From positions 1-64,000 of the forward strand of contig JALNZG010000007.1 in assembly GCA_023229425.1 (NCBI GenBank): a stretch of DNA of 64,000 nucleotides. The letters are read 5' to 3'. A program made the translations under genes and the position numbers. Shown piece after piece: positions 35,354 through 44,267 of this stretch. Under the pieces are notes generated by a model that did not search any database, was not told the origin of the DNA, and saw only the letters and a program-made list of their open reading frames with translations. Positions within the stretch are counted from its first letter, which is position 1. Each line of letters starts with the position of its first letter. Origin of the DNA: Ignavibacteriaceae bacterium. Lineage in GTDB: Bacteria > Bacteroidota > Ignavibacteria > Ignavibacteriales > Ignavibacteriaceae.

Positions 35354-35710
35354 TTATTTTTCATAATACGGAATCAATTCACTGCCAAGATATTTTAGCA
35401 ATGCGGTAATTACACCGAGATCATCAAGGTAACCTATGAGCGGAGTAATATCGGGGATTGCATCAATGGGAGAAATAAAATAGATTAATGCAGCAACCAC
35501 AATAGCTTTACGGTGCCACGAAACATATCTGTCTTTCATATACCGGTACAAAGCCATGATATCTTTTGCGAAAGAGATTTTCTTTCCGATTCGCTCAACT
35601 TTCACCCAAAGATTTTCTTCGATATATTTTATATCATCGTTAGTTTTGTCTTCATTAAAAACTTCATCTTCATAATGAATGTCGTGCCATTTTAATTTTT
35701 GCTCATCCAT
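35354..35710 (-). CDS. YkvA-family DUF1232 protein
   Basis: A 118-residue protein with the DUF1232 signature YFISPIDAIPDITPLIGYLD, followed by a helical end. The conserved segment is amphipathic and thought to associate with membranes. The function of the family is unknown. It lies 23 bp downstream of the S9 peptidase gene and 2 bp upstream of the coiled-coil gene, so it is in the same transcription unit. Confidence 0.85.
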   Translation of the reverse strand: MDEQKLKWHDIHYEDEVFNEDKTNDDIKYIEENLWVKVERIGKKISFAKDIMALYRYMKDRYVSWHRKAIVVAALIYFISPIDAIPDITPLIGYLDDLGVITALLKYLGSELIPYYEK

Positions 35711-35733
35711 ATTTTCGCTCCGTTTTCTTTATA

Positions 35734-37764
35734 CTATTTTTTATGATTTTCAAACCAATCTAATACCGTATTCCACCAAAGTTTTGCGTTTTGAGGTTTT
35801 GTGACCCAATGCGATTCATCAGGGAAGTATAAAAATTTGCTTTCTACTCCAAGCCGTTGCAGTGCAGTAAAAAGTTGAAACGCCTGTTCTTCGGAAAGAC
35901 GAAAATCATTCGCGCTGTGAATGACCAACATTGGGGTTTTACAATTCTGAATAAATCTGCTTGGTGAAAATTTTTCATACAATTTTCGGTTTTGAAATGG
36001 AGCGCCTTTAAATTCCCATTCGTTAAACCAAAGTTCTTCCGTTGTTCCCCAAGCGCTTTCTGCATTATACATACCATCATGTGAAACCAATGCATTGAAA
36101 CGGTCGGTGTGTCCGGCAATCCAATTGATCATATAACCGCCATACGAAGCGCCGGCAGCAAAGGTATTTTTCCCATCAATGAAAGAAAAGTTTTTAACCG
36201 CATAATCATAAGCGTTCATCAAATCAACATAAGGTTTGCCGCCCCAATCTCCGCTGATCTCATCAACAAATTTTTGTCCGTAACCGGTACTACCGCGCGG
36301 ATTTGTTGCAACCACAACGTAACCTTTTGATGCGAACATTTGCAAATTCCATCGGTAATGAAAATCATCCGACCAATGCCCTTGCGGTCCGCCGTGAATA
36401 AGAAAGATCATCGGATATTTTTTCTTTGCATCGAAGAAAGGCGGCTTAACTAAAATAGATTGCACCTTAGTATTGTTTGCACCTTTACTCCAAAAAGTTT
36501 CAAGCGGGTTCATTTCAATTGAAGCTAACCGCTCCTGATTTGTAAAAGTAATTTGCTGTAAATCTTTTCCTTCAGTTGAAAGAGAAAAAATTTCATAAGG
36601 AAGATTTGTTCTTTGCTGCTTGAAAAAAAGTTTTTTACCGTCAGTGGAAAGAAGAAGATTTGCATTGTCTCCTTCTTTTTTCAGAAGCGAAAGTTTGGAT
36701 GTAGCAACTTCAAGTTTGTAGATTGAATTATAAACTTCGTTTTCGGCTAAGAAGTAAATTGTTTTTGCGTCGGGAGACCAAACAAATTCACTGACGGAAA
36801 GATCAATTTTGTTTGTTAAGATCTTTGTAGTTCCGGTTGTCAGGTCATACAGCATCAACCTTGATTTATCAGCTTCATAGCCAGCTCGCTCCATTGAAGT
36901 GTAAGCAATAAAATTTCCGTCAGGAGAATAGACAGGCTGGCAATCATTTCCTTTGCTTTCAGAAATCTTTTTAAATGGAGTTGGTTTTTCTTTTTCAACG
37001 TCTTTTATCTTCAAAATAAAAATATCGTTGTTGGTGCTTGTTGCAACTACTTTATCGGGATTCATTGTAAATACAATTTCGTTTCCATCAGGAGAAAACG
37101 AATAATCATTATCGCTGCCGAGTGCAATCGGCGGAACATCGCTTTTACTGTTCAATGTTAAATCCACTACTTCTTTACTTGTAACATCAAGCAAAAAAAG
37201 ATGGCTTCGTTTTTCACCGCGCCATTCGTCCCAATGACGGTACATCAGTTCGGTGAAAATACTTGCCTTCACTTTGCTTTCTTCTTTTTGTTTGTCTTTG
37301 GATTTGTTGCAATCGTCGGTTGCGCAATCGGGATAAACGGAAGAGATAAATAATATTTTCTTTCCGTTATTCGACCAGATTATTCCGGAAGTTCCGGTTG
37401 AAAGATCAGTTAGCTTCTGTTCATTAGAACCATCGAGATTAGCAGTCCAAATCTGGCTGTCAAACACATAAGCGATTTTTTCCCCGTCAGGCGAAAATTT
37501 CGGATTGGTTTCATTCTTCACACTATTTTTAAATGGATGAAAGTTTTTTCCGTCGGCATCAACTAAATAAATATCTGTATTTCCTTTGTTCTCATCAAAA
37601 GAATAAGTTGTAACATTAAAAGCAATGGTGTTGCCGTCGGGTGAAAGCTGCACTTTCCCGATGCGTTTCATCGCCCACAAATCTTCAAATGTTAACGGGT
37701 GTTTTGGTTGCGCCATAAGCATAATTGAAAGTAACACAAAAGTGAAAGAAAAGATTTTCATCAA
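35734..37764 (-). CDS. Secreted S9 family peptidase (acylaminoacyl/dipeptidyl peptidase-like)
   Basis: A 676-residue serine peptidase. It has a signal peptide (IFSFTFVLLSIMLMAQ), a TolB/WD40-like propeller of about 380 residues (SPDGNTIAFNV, SPDGEKIAYVF, SPDGNEIVFTM, SPDGNFIAYTS) and a prolyl-oligopeptidase catalytic domain. The nucleophile is about Ser540 in GASYGGYM, with Asp about 620 in SANDFR and His about 652 in DESHWV. The chain also has HGGPQGHW for the oxyanion region. It probably trims peptides in the periplasm. A related paralogue is encoded at 60916-62850. Confidence 0.93.
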   Translation of the reverse strand: MMKIFSFTFVLLSIMLMAQPKHPLTFEDLWAMKRIGKVQLSPDGNTIAFNVTTYSFDENKGNTDIYLVDADGKNFHPFKNSVKNETNPKFSPDGEKIAYVFDSQIWTANLDGSNEQKLTDLSTGTSGIIWSNNGKKILFISSVYPDCATDDCNKSKDKQKEESKVKASIFTELMYRHWDEWRGEKRSHLFLLDVTSKEVVDLTLNSKSDVPPIALGSDNDYSFSPDGNEIVFTMNPDKVVATSTNNDIFILKIKDVEKEKPTPFKKISESKGNDCQPVYSPDGNFIAYTSMERAGYEADKSRLMLYDLTTGTTKILTNKIDLSVSEFVWSPDAKTIYFLAENEVYNSIYKLEVATSKLSLLKKEGDNANLLLSTDGKKLFFKQQRTNLPYEIFSLSTEGKDLQQITFTNQERLASIEMNPLETFWSKGANNTKVQSILVKPPFFDAKKKYPMIFLIHGGPQGHWSDDFHYRWNLQMFASKGYVVVATNPRGSTGYGQKFVDEISGDWGGKPYVDLMNAYDYAVKNFSFIDGKNTFAAGASYGGYMINWIAGHTDRFNALVSHDGMYNAESAWGTTEELWFNEWEFKGAPFQNRKLYEKFSPSRFIQNCKTPMLVIHSANDFRLSEEQAFQLFTALQRLGVESKFLYFPDESHWVTKPQNAKLWWNTVLDWFENHKK

Positions 37765-37831
37765 TACCTCTGAAGTATTTTTTTAATAATCAAAGTTACA
37801 GGTTTTGCAATTAAGTTTTGATGAAAAAATT

Positions 37832-37860
37832 AAGGGAAAAAACCGAAAAAGTTTTCCCTT
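37832..37860 (-). terminator. Rho-independent terminator
   Basis: AAGGGAAAA (37832-37840) and TTTTCCCTT (37852-37860) pair perfectly. On the minus strand the stem is followed by AATTTTTTCATC. It lies downstream of the polytopic membrane protein gene ending at 37909 and upstream of the S9 peptidase gene. Confidence 0.75.
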
Positions 37861-37908
37861 TTATTGGTAAGATAACTAACCGGATTCCCCTTTTTTTCAA
37901 ATATAAAG

Positions 37909-39561
37909 TTATGCGCGGTTACTTTTTTTCTTGGAATAAATTATTGAAAGACTAAGCAAAACGATTCCCAAAACAATAAAGGAAACAATCTTGTACAGCC
38001 AATCCGAACTTGTTATCCCGATAATGAAAACATAAACAACCGTTAGTAATAGAGTTGCCAGAGACATCCATCGGTATTTTTCTATTTTGAGTAAGAGACT
38101 AAATAGATAGTAAAGAATAGAAACTGCTATCCATGATAAACTCACAAAACCGCTTGGAACGGTATTATAAAGTGCATAAGGAATGACAAACAGCGCGGTT
38201 AACAAGTATGCGTTCCGCATTTGCTCGGTTTTTAATTCAAGCCGCTCTTTCTTCCAATTTAAAATCCTGGCGCTGATCAAAGCTACTAAACCAAAACTGA
38301 TGCTCACTAAATCTACCTTTCCGCCAAACGCTAAGAACGCGAAAAAAATCGCCAGGTAAATTCCAAAATTTGCAACGATAATAAATTTTGACCTGAACCA
38401 AACTGCTGTTGAAACCACCACAATGCTTTGCCAGCAGAGCCATATAAAAAAATCGGGAATTTTGAATTGTAGGACGATTGCAACACTAAGCGCAAGGTAA
38501 GCCGTCATCACATAAAAAAATGTAGAATATTTACTCCGTCTTTTTGTCCAGAAAAAAGTTGAAAGAATAATAAAAACTAGAAAAGCCGAAAAATGAAAGA
38601 GCGGATTAAATGGTGAAGTTTGTGTTAAAGTGATCAATAAAAAGAGACCATACCCAACAGTGCTGTTTCCGATTGAAGAAATAATTTCATCACTTGATTC
38701 CGAAGGTTCGTCTTCTTTTAAAAATACTCCGAGAGAAAAAACAACTACATACAAAAGAAGAAAGAGAAGATTGATTTCAGGCAAAGGGCTTAAGGCAAGC
38801 GGTTTTCCAAGAAATGGGTTGTTTAAAAACCAGATGAGATGAGTAAGATAAGTAAGAAATGCTGCATAAAGGATGAGGTTAAACCACTTGTTTTTTGATG
38901 AAATAATAATTGTTGCAACTGCAAGTAGCGTTTGATAAAGTAATATTATAACTGCACTGTCACTTATTAATGCGGTAGACAAACCAAGCGCAATACTTAT
39001 ACCGGTTAAATAGATTGACCTCTGCTTTAAGGAAATAAAAAAGCAGAGTAAAACGACAAAAGACAACAACCCAACTTCCAAACCTGTATCTGAAACTGTC
39101 TGCTGTTGACTAAAAAAATACAAACGTAGTGTAGTAAAATAGAGAAGCACCAGACTTCCACCGAGAAAGTATCCTGCAATAAATTCATAATTCTTGCGCA
39201 AGTAAATTGAGAAAGCGCCAATTGCAAAAGCTAAAAAATATCCAAAGAGGCTTGGGAGAAAAGAAGGAAGGTTTTCGTAAGGAAAGGTCAGCAAAAATCC
39301 GATACCGATTGCTAAAACAATAATTCCGGTTTTCGCAAACCAAAATTGCCCGATGCGGTTTTCTAATTGTTCATCCTCTCCTTCTACTTGAGAAATTTCT
39401 TCCACAAGTTCGGAGACGGGGGTTTGTTCAATAGCTGCAGTTGTACGCTCTGTCGGTGGTTCAATATGCAAAGCGACTTCAACCGTCGTTAGACGTAAAT
39501 CTATTCGCTTTAGAAATTCAACTATTTCCTCAGGTGTTGACTTATCAGAAAGATTATTCAT
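37909..39561 (-). CDS. Polytopic membrane protein, DUF2339-like
   Basis: A protein of about 550 residues. An acidic cytoplasmic N terminus of about 75 residues is followed by some 16-18 closely spaced hydrophobic helices. This layout is typical of DUF2339-type membrane proteins, whose function is unknown. I start at the ATG at 39561, preceded by AAGGA; an in-frame ATG at 39645 adds 28 residues with no ribosome site. A terminator follows. No catalytic or transport motif is evident. Confidence 0.7.
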   Translation of the reverse strand: MNNLSDKSTPEEIVEFLKRIDLRLTTVEVALHIEPPTERTTAAIEQTPVSELVEEISQVEGEDEQLENRIGQFWFAKTGIIVLAIGIGFLLTFPYENLPSFLPSLFGYFLAFAIGAFSIYLRKNYEFIAGYFLGGSLVLLYFTTLRLYFFSQQQTVSDTGLEVGLLSFVVLLCFFISLKQRSIYLTGISIALGLSTALISDSAVIILLYQTLLAVATIIISSKNKWFNLILYAAFLTYLTHLIWFLNNPFLGKPLALSPLPEINLLFLLLYVVVFSLGVFLKEDEPSESSDEIISSIGNSTVGYGLFLLITLTQTSPFNPLFHFSAFLVFIILSTFFWTKRRSKYSTFFYVMTAYLALSVAIVLQFKIPDFFIWLCWQSIVVVSTAVWFRSKFIIVANFGIYLAIFFAFLAFGGKVDLVSISFGLVALISARILNWKKERLELKTEQMRNAYLLTALFVIPYALYNTVPSGFVSLSWIAVSILYYLFSLLLKIEKYRWMSLATLLLTVVYVFIIGITSSDWLYKIVSFIVLGIVLLSLSIIYSKKKSNRA

Positions 39562-39647
39562 GGTGTTTCCTTTGAACTTGTTAAGAGATCGAACCTGTAG
39601 CGCTTCAAAAACAAGAAAGAAAGAGAATAAAAAATTCAGATGCATGA

Positions 39648-39717
39648 GGCTGAAATAAATTCAGCCCCATTAAAACATAAGACCATTTAAGAACAATATC
39701 TTAATCCGCATTGCGGA
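39648..39717. repeat. Two stem-loops downstream of the 11-heme cytochrome gene
   Basis: GGCTGAA-ATAAA-TTCAGCC (39648-39666) and TCCGC-ATT-GCGGA (39705-39717) lie in the gap after the minus-strand cytochrome gene. The second belongs to the TCCGCC palindrome family seen at 6328 and 8588. The first could end transcription of the cytochrome operon, although its T-tract is weak. Confidence 0.55.
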
Positions 39718-39724
39718 AAAACAT

Positions 39725-41206
39725 TTATGGAAGTTTTGAAGCCTGTTTCTTTTCTATTTGTTTGATATACAAATAAAGGGAAAGAGATAACAGACTGATA
39801 ATAAATACAGAAACCATCAAACCATAGCGGCGGAAGAAATAATTATCAACAGCTTCTCTGGCTTCACTGATTGAGGCTGTTGTTACGGCTAATCCTTTGC
39901 CAATGACTACTTCTTTAAATTTCTCTTCATTAAAAGAATGAACCATAGTTCGCGCTTCAAGTTTTGCCTGATGTGCATCTCTCAATTTGAATTTTGTTTC
40001 GGAAATTTCCATTCCTTTTTGTTCAGCTTCATATATCAATTTTAAGGCTAAGGCTTCGGATACATCTAAGCTGTCAATATAACTGCGCATTTTTTGCGCA
40101 ACAAAATATCCTTTGGTTGATTTTGTTTCCGTATGACATTTGCTGCAAACCGCTTCTTTGTCAACACCGAGCATCGCCTTTGTTGCAGGCAGTATTTCGT
40201 GATTACTGTGGCACGTTTCGCATTCCGGTAATTTTTCTTTATCGAAAGCTTGCTTATGCGGACTGGAAGAAAACAAATCTGCATTTAATGCGTGACACGA
40301 ACCGCAAACTTTGGAAATTGATTCAACTCCCGGAGGCGTTGCTCCATGATTGCCATGACAGCTATTGCAAGCCGGTGCGCCAACATCATGTTTTTCTAAT
40401 AAAGCTTTTCCGTGAACGCTTTTTGCATACTTAGCATATTGGTCGGTTGGAATTTTGTAGCCAGCCATATATTGAGCATCACTATGGCACTTTGAACACG
40501 TTTCCGGAATATTAAGAGCATATACCTGAGATTTAGTATCAGCCGTAGCACGAATACCGTGGCTTCCGTGGCAGCTTGCACATTCTGCAGGTTTTGGATC
40601 TCCTTTTGCATTCAGCATTCCATGAACACTTGTTCTATATTTTGCAACTTGATCAACTGAAAGAGAAGGGTTGTACGTTTGCATATACTTTGCGTTGCTA
40701 TGACATTTTCCGCATGTGTTCGGAATATTTAGAGAATAGACAGGAGACACAGGATTTTTTACTGAAACTATACCGTGTGCATTATGACATGTAGTACATT
40801 GAATTATTTTTTCTTTTCCATTCGTAGAAAGTTTTCCGTGAACACTTGCCTTTAATAACTCGAGTTGATTTGTAGGGAGTTGAGAACCATACTTTTGCAT
40901 CATTTCTTTTTTTGCATGGCAATTGGCGCATCGCAAAGAAATATCATCTCCTTTGGGAATTCCTAAAAAACCGGCGGACTTGCTCATTGCTTTATCCATA
41001 TCATCAGTTTTGCTATCGCCACCGTGGCAACCGGAACAAGAAATCCCTTTTTGAAAGTGAATATCTTTCTTAAACAAATCTGCTACACCACCAAGTTGTT
41101 CATGGCAAACAAAACATTGATCCGAACTTTCGGGAGTTTTTCCGTGAAGAAAGAAAAATCCATTTAATAGAAATAAAGTAAAGACGAAAAAGATTATTTT
41201 TTTCAT
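39725..41206 (-). CDS. Undecaheme c-type cytochrome, membrane anchored
   Basis: A protein of about 493 residues with a signal peptide (IIFFVFTLFLLNGFFFLHG) and eleven CXXCH heme-binding motifs (CFVCH, CSGCH, CANCH, CTTCH, CGKCH, CASCH, CSKCH, CNSCH, CGSCH, CETCH, CSKCH). Many are followed by the GSHG/NHG signature of the cytochrome c3/c7-like and NrfB-like groups. A C-terminal helix (GLMVSVFIISLLSLSLYLYI) anchors it with the hemes in the periplasm. The ATG at 41206 overlaps the cytochrome b stop (ATGA); an ATG at 41215 is the alternative. It takes the place of cytochrome c1/f in a Rieske/cytochrome b operon, so it probably receives electrons from that complex. Confidence 0.92.
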   Translation of the reverse strand: MKKIIFFVFTLFLLNGFFFLHGKTPESSDQCFVCHEQLGGVADLFKKDIHFQKGISCSGCHGGDSKTDDMDKAMSKSAGFLGIPKGDDISLRCANCHAKKEMMQKYGSQLPTNQLELLKASVHGKLSTNGKEKIIQCTTCHNAHGIVSVKNPVSPVYSLNIPNTCGKCHSNAKYMQTYNPSLSVDQVAKYRTSVHGMLNAKGDPKPAECASCHGSHGIRATADTKSQVYALNIPETCSKCHSDAQYMAGYKIPTDQYAKYAKSVHGKALLEKHDVGAPACNSCHGNHGATPPGVESISKVCGSCHALNADLFSSSPHKQAFDKEKLPECETCHSNHEILPATKAMLGVDKEAVCSKCHTETKSTKGYFVAQKMRSYIDSLDVSEALALKLIYEAEQKGMEISETKFKLRDAHQAKLEARTMVHSFNEEKFKEVVIGKGLAVTTASISEAREAVDNYFFRRYGLMVSVFIISLLSLSLYLYIKQIEKKQASKLP

Positions 41207-42294
41207 GCTACCCATCCTAAAATTGTTAAAACGATGATGAATATTATGACAAAAATGCCGATGTATGTTATGAGTTTGTTTTGTTCTCCGCGAGCGGTTT
41301 TTCTATCCCAGAAAGGCACGATCAACCATAATGCGAATGCAGCTCCGAAGAGAAGAATACCTAACACTTCTCCTTCAATAAAAAGAATATGCGCAGGTAA
41401 ATATTTTAAACTTTGAAACATAAACAGAAAGTACCATTCGGGTTTTATACCTTCCGGTGCTGATCCGAAAGCGTCTGCTTTATGCCCAAGCTCTGCAGGA
41501 AAAAACACCGCGAGAATGGCAAGAACATTCAACATCACCAACCAAAGAAGAAGATCTCTTAAAAGAAAGTTCGGGAAAAAAGGCATTGTCTTTTTTTCTT
41601 TTTTGTCGAGCTGTTCAAAATGCATCGGCTCGCTTATTCCCTGCCGTTGGATTAGCAGCAAATGAATGCCCAAAACAACTGTAAAAATTCCGGGAAATAA
41701 CGCTACATGAAAACCAAACAACCGCGATAAGGTTGCACCGGTAACATCAGGTCCTCCGCGCATAAGAATTTTCATCGGCTCACCGATAATAGGAACAGCA
41801 CCCGCAATATCGGAACCGACTTTAGTTGCAAAGAATGAAAGTTCGTTCCACGGAAGCAAATATCCACTGAACCCAAAACCCATTCCAAGAAACAACATTA
41901 ACATTCCGCTGATCCATGTAAGTTCGCGCGGCTTTCTATAAGCTTTTTCAAAATAAACGCTGAACATGTGAATGACTGCGGATAAAATAAATAAGTTTGC
42001 AGCCCATCCATGCACAGAGCGGATAAGCCATCCAAACTGAACTTTAGACATTATATATTGAATACTTTCAAACGCTAAATCAGGTCCGGCTTTATAATAG
42101 AAGAGAAGTAAAATTCCGGTTATTACTTGAACGATAAAAAAGAAAAGTGAAACTCCTCCGAAATAATACCAGAGAGAATGAGAATGAACCGGCACATATT
42201 TTTTCCCCATGAAATGGACTAAATCTTCCAAATGAAGTCTCTCATCCAAATAATCGTAGAAATTTTTTATAATTTTTTTCATGGTATTACTCAC
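41203..42294 (-). CDS. Cytochrome b of a Rieske/cytochrome bc-type complex, b6-like
   Basis: A 363-residue cytochrome b. Heme ligands are His95/His109 in helix B (SVHGWAANLFILSAVIH) and His196/His211 in helix D (FHVALFPGIFTVVLGIH). Helix D has 14 residues between its histidines, as in cytochrome b6, instead of the 13 of mitochondrial-type cytochrome b. The C-terminal half corresponds to subunit IV and has the Qo-site PEWY. N- and C-terminal parts are fused in one chain. The start is GTG at 42294 (ATG at 42282 also possible) and overlaps the Rieske stop. It oxidises quinol. Confidence 0.92.
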   Translation of the reverse strand: MSNTMKKIIKNFYDYLDERLHLEDLVHFMGKKYVPVHSHSLWYYFGGVSLFFFIVQVITGILLLFYYKAGPDLAFESIQYIMSKVQFGWLIRSVHGWAANLFILSAVIHMFSVYFEKAYRKPRELTWISGMLMLFLGMGFGFSGYLLPWNELSFFATKVGSDIAGAVPIIGEPMKILMRGGPDVTGATLSRLFGFHVALFPGIFTVVLGIHLLLIQRQGISEPMHFEQLDKKEKKTMPFFPNFLLRDLLLWLVMLNVLAILAVFFPAELGHKADAFGSAPEGIKPEWYFLFMFQSLKYLPAHILFIEGEVLGILLFGAAFALWLIVPFWDRKTARGEQNKLITYIGIFVIIFIIVLTILGWVA

Positions 42295-42737
42295 GCTTTC
42301 TTGGAAACAAAAATATTTTCACCTTGCTTGTTAATCTGATAAACTTCCAACGGGCGAGGTGGAGGTCCGGAAACATTTTTTCCGGTAAGGTCATATTTCC
42401 CGTTATGGCATGCGCACCAGATTAATCCCATTTCTTTTTTGTATTGAACCGTGCAATCAAGATGGGTGCAAACTGCAGACAACGCTTTAAATTCGTCTTT
42501 TTCTGTACGAATAACGAGTACCGGCTTATTTCCAAAACGAATAATTTTGCCGCTGTCTTTTTCAAAATCTGAAATTTTGCCGGCTAAAACGGTAGATACC
42601 TCAACTTCATTTTGCTTGGGAGGATTTAGGTATGAAACTATCGGATATAAGACGGATGCAAAAAATCCGACTATACTTGTAGAAAGGAGATATTTTAAAA
42701 AAGATCTCCGGTTTTGGTTGCTATCCAAATCACTCAT
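42291..42737 (-). CDS. Rieske [2Fe-2S] protein
   Basis: A 148-residue Rieske subunit. An N-terminal NRRSFLK motif resembling a Tat signal precedes one membrane anchor (about 16-35). Cluster-binding motifs are CTHLDC (90-95) and CACHNG (108-113); Cys90, His92, Cys108 and His111 bind the cluster, and Cys95/Cys110 form the disulfide. It is the first gene of the Rieske-cytochrome b-11-heme set. The inserted island begins some 390 bp upstream, so its promoter may have been replaced. Confidence 0.94.
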   Translation of the reverse strand: MSDLDSNQNRRSFLKYLLSTSIVGFFASVLYPIVSYLNPPKQNEVEVSTVLAGKISDFEKDSGKIIRFGNKPVLVIRTEKDEFKALSAVCTHLDCTVQYKKEMGLIWCACHNGKYDLTGKNVSGPPPRPLEVYQINKQGENIFVSKKA

Positions 42738-43131
42738 AGAAACACCTTTCTTATAGAAAAAAAATATGCTGCTTTGAAATTAATGCTATTGCGAAAATAA
42801 AAAAAGTAATTCCTTCATTTAAAAAAATAAGATGGGGCAAAAGCAAATGTGCCAATGTGTGCTGGTAATAATTTATCTGTCGAGTTGCAAGTCGTTGTTC
42901 GGTTTGTCTGGCTGGATTAAATTGCCGCCAAAGCAGACGGGAAAAACTGTCGTGTGGTCTCTGCAGTTTGGTTTTAGGCTTGCTGATAACGTCTCGCAAA
43001 TACACGCAGGGCGGGATTTTACCCGATGAAGTTCCTACGAAGAATTGCTTTTCAAATACTAATTTCCTGTCAACGAAGCACCGAAACCCGACTTGCGGGT
43101 ATTTTGCTGTTGTAGGCTGGCGTTCTGCTAT
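42738..43131. other. Non-coding left flank of the radical SAM island
   Basis: This stretch of nearly 400 bp has no convincing gene. Its composition is richer in G and C than the island. It contains stem-forming blocks (CGGGATTTTACCCG at 43012-43025 and CCCGACTTGCGGG at 43087-43099) and an end block TTGTAGGCTGGCGTT at 43110-43124, shared in inverted form with the far side of the island. It probably also holds the promoter of the Rieske operon. Confidence 0.6.
43055..43124 (+). repeat. Left boundary repeat of the island
   Basis: AATACTAATTT (43055-43065) and TTGTAGGCTGGCGTT (43110-43124) occur in this order reading toward the island. The same two blocks, the second with two differences, appear in the same order on the opposite strand at 48456-48370. 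The pair therefore acts like inverted ends enclosing the five-gene island. Confidence 0.6.
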
Positions 43132-44262
43132 TTAATCATAGTATAATGCATTATTTTTACAAATCGAAATGCAAAAAGAACAACCTTCACAATAAAGATT
43201 ATTTATAATTATTTCATTGTCAATAATATTAATGTTATTACAAAAAGTTTGCTCGATACATTTTTTACATTTCTTACAAAGTATTGGATTGTATTTCACT
43301 TTATTATCTAGAAATTGTATTTCACCTTGCTTTCCAAAATTATCAATTGCTAGTTTTTTGATTTCTTGGATATTATTAAAATTGTTATCCTTCAAGTATT
43401 TTTCAATGTTTTCAATATTTCTATTAATGCGACTTAATCCGTTTATTAATAAATCAGATGCAATTTGAACGACTGATGCTCCTAACATTATAAGTTCAAT
43501 TATTTCTGTCCATTCGACAATTCCACCGCCAGAGCAAGTTTCAAACCCTTCGTTAATAAATTCATAGGTATATTTTTTTGTTAACGGGTATTGCCAATTC
43601 CCAAAAAGAGACATATTATATGGTTTTTGAACGTTTTGTATTTTTTGTTTCCCTTGATTATTTATATCAAATGGAGGGGGAATGCTTATTGAATCGAGTA
43701 ACGAAACAGATTTTATTTTTGTTTTTTTAAGTAGATGGGCTATATATTTTGACGGCAAATTAATGTTTAACTTAGGGAATATGGGTAAACTTATATTTTC
43801 AGACAAATTATTTAATAAATCAACAAATTTTTTACTAAAGTCAGATTGAGTAATCAAGTTTTCTAAATAAAAAAAATCTAACTGAATTCCATTCACACCG
43901 CTTTCTGAAATGATTTTACAAGAGTTAAACCAAGTATTAAAATCTAATGTCGGTTCAGTTACGCTTGCAAAGATTGGAATTTCAACTCTTCTTACACTCT
44001 CAGACAATAGTTTGTATGATATTTTAATATCATGTATTTCTCTATCAAAAGTTGAAGTAGCCCAAAAACCTTTATTATCAACATAGCACCTTCTAAATCC
44101 TTTTGTGCCTGAATTAAAAGATGAACATGATTTTGCAATAATACCACTTGCTCCTGCCTGATAACATTTATCAATATTTTTAACACTTTCTGATAAAGGT
44201 GATGAAGCAATTATAATCGGATTTTTTAGTGATTGATTTAAGAAATCACATTGTAAGTCCAT
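43132..44262 (-). CDS. DHODH-like flavoprotein fused to a 2[4Fe-4S] ferredoxin domain
   Basis: A 376-residue protein. Residues about 1-310 look like an FMN-binding TIM barrel of the dihydroorotate/dihydropyrimidine dehydrogenase type (NPIIIASSPLSES near the N terminus, GAASGIIAKS-like loop, CSGGGIVEWTEIIELIMLGA at the phosphate site). The C-terminal 50 residues hold two ferredoxin-type clusters, CKKCKKCIEQTFC and CEGCSFCISIC. This layout resembles the electron-input part of dihydropyrimidine dehydrogenase. It may reduce a small molecule or feed electrons to the radical SAM enzymes encoded with it. It lies 5 bp after the SplB-like gene and is strikingly AT-rich. The pathway is unknown. Confidence 0.8.
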   Translation of the reverse strand: MDLQCDFLNQSLKNPIIIASSPLSESVKNIDKCYQAGASGIIAKSCSSFNSGTKGFRRCYVDNKGFWATSTFDREIHDIKISYKLLSESVRRVEIPIFASVTEPTLDFNTWFNSCKIISESGVNGIQLDFFYLENLITQSDFSKKFVDLLNNLSENISLPIFPKLNINLPSKYIAHLLKKTKIKSVSLLDSISIPPPFDINNQGKQKIQNVQKPYNMSLFGNWQYPLTKKYTYEFINEGFETCSGGGIVEWTEIIELIMLGASVVQIASDLLINGLSRINRNIENIEKYLKDNNFNNIQEIKKLAIDNFGKQGEIQFLDNKVKYNPILCKKCKKCIEQTFCNNINIIDNEIIINNLYCEGCSFCISICKNNALYYD

Positions 44263-44267
44263 AAATT

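Noticed and set aside
42751..43005. 84-residue minus-strand open frame as a possible precursor peptide for the radical SAM island
   Set aside because: It lies beyond the boundary block, has no ribosome site, does not look like a leader-core peptide and overlaps another open frame on the opposite strand in the same flank.
42985..43124. Integron attC site at the island edge
   Set aside because: ATAACG and GGCGTT blocks resemble attC ends, but the core does not fit GTTRRRY well, no integrase is present and the two flanks are inverted rather than direct. I keep only the inverted-block observation.
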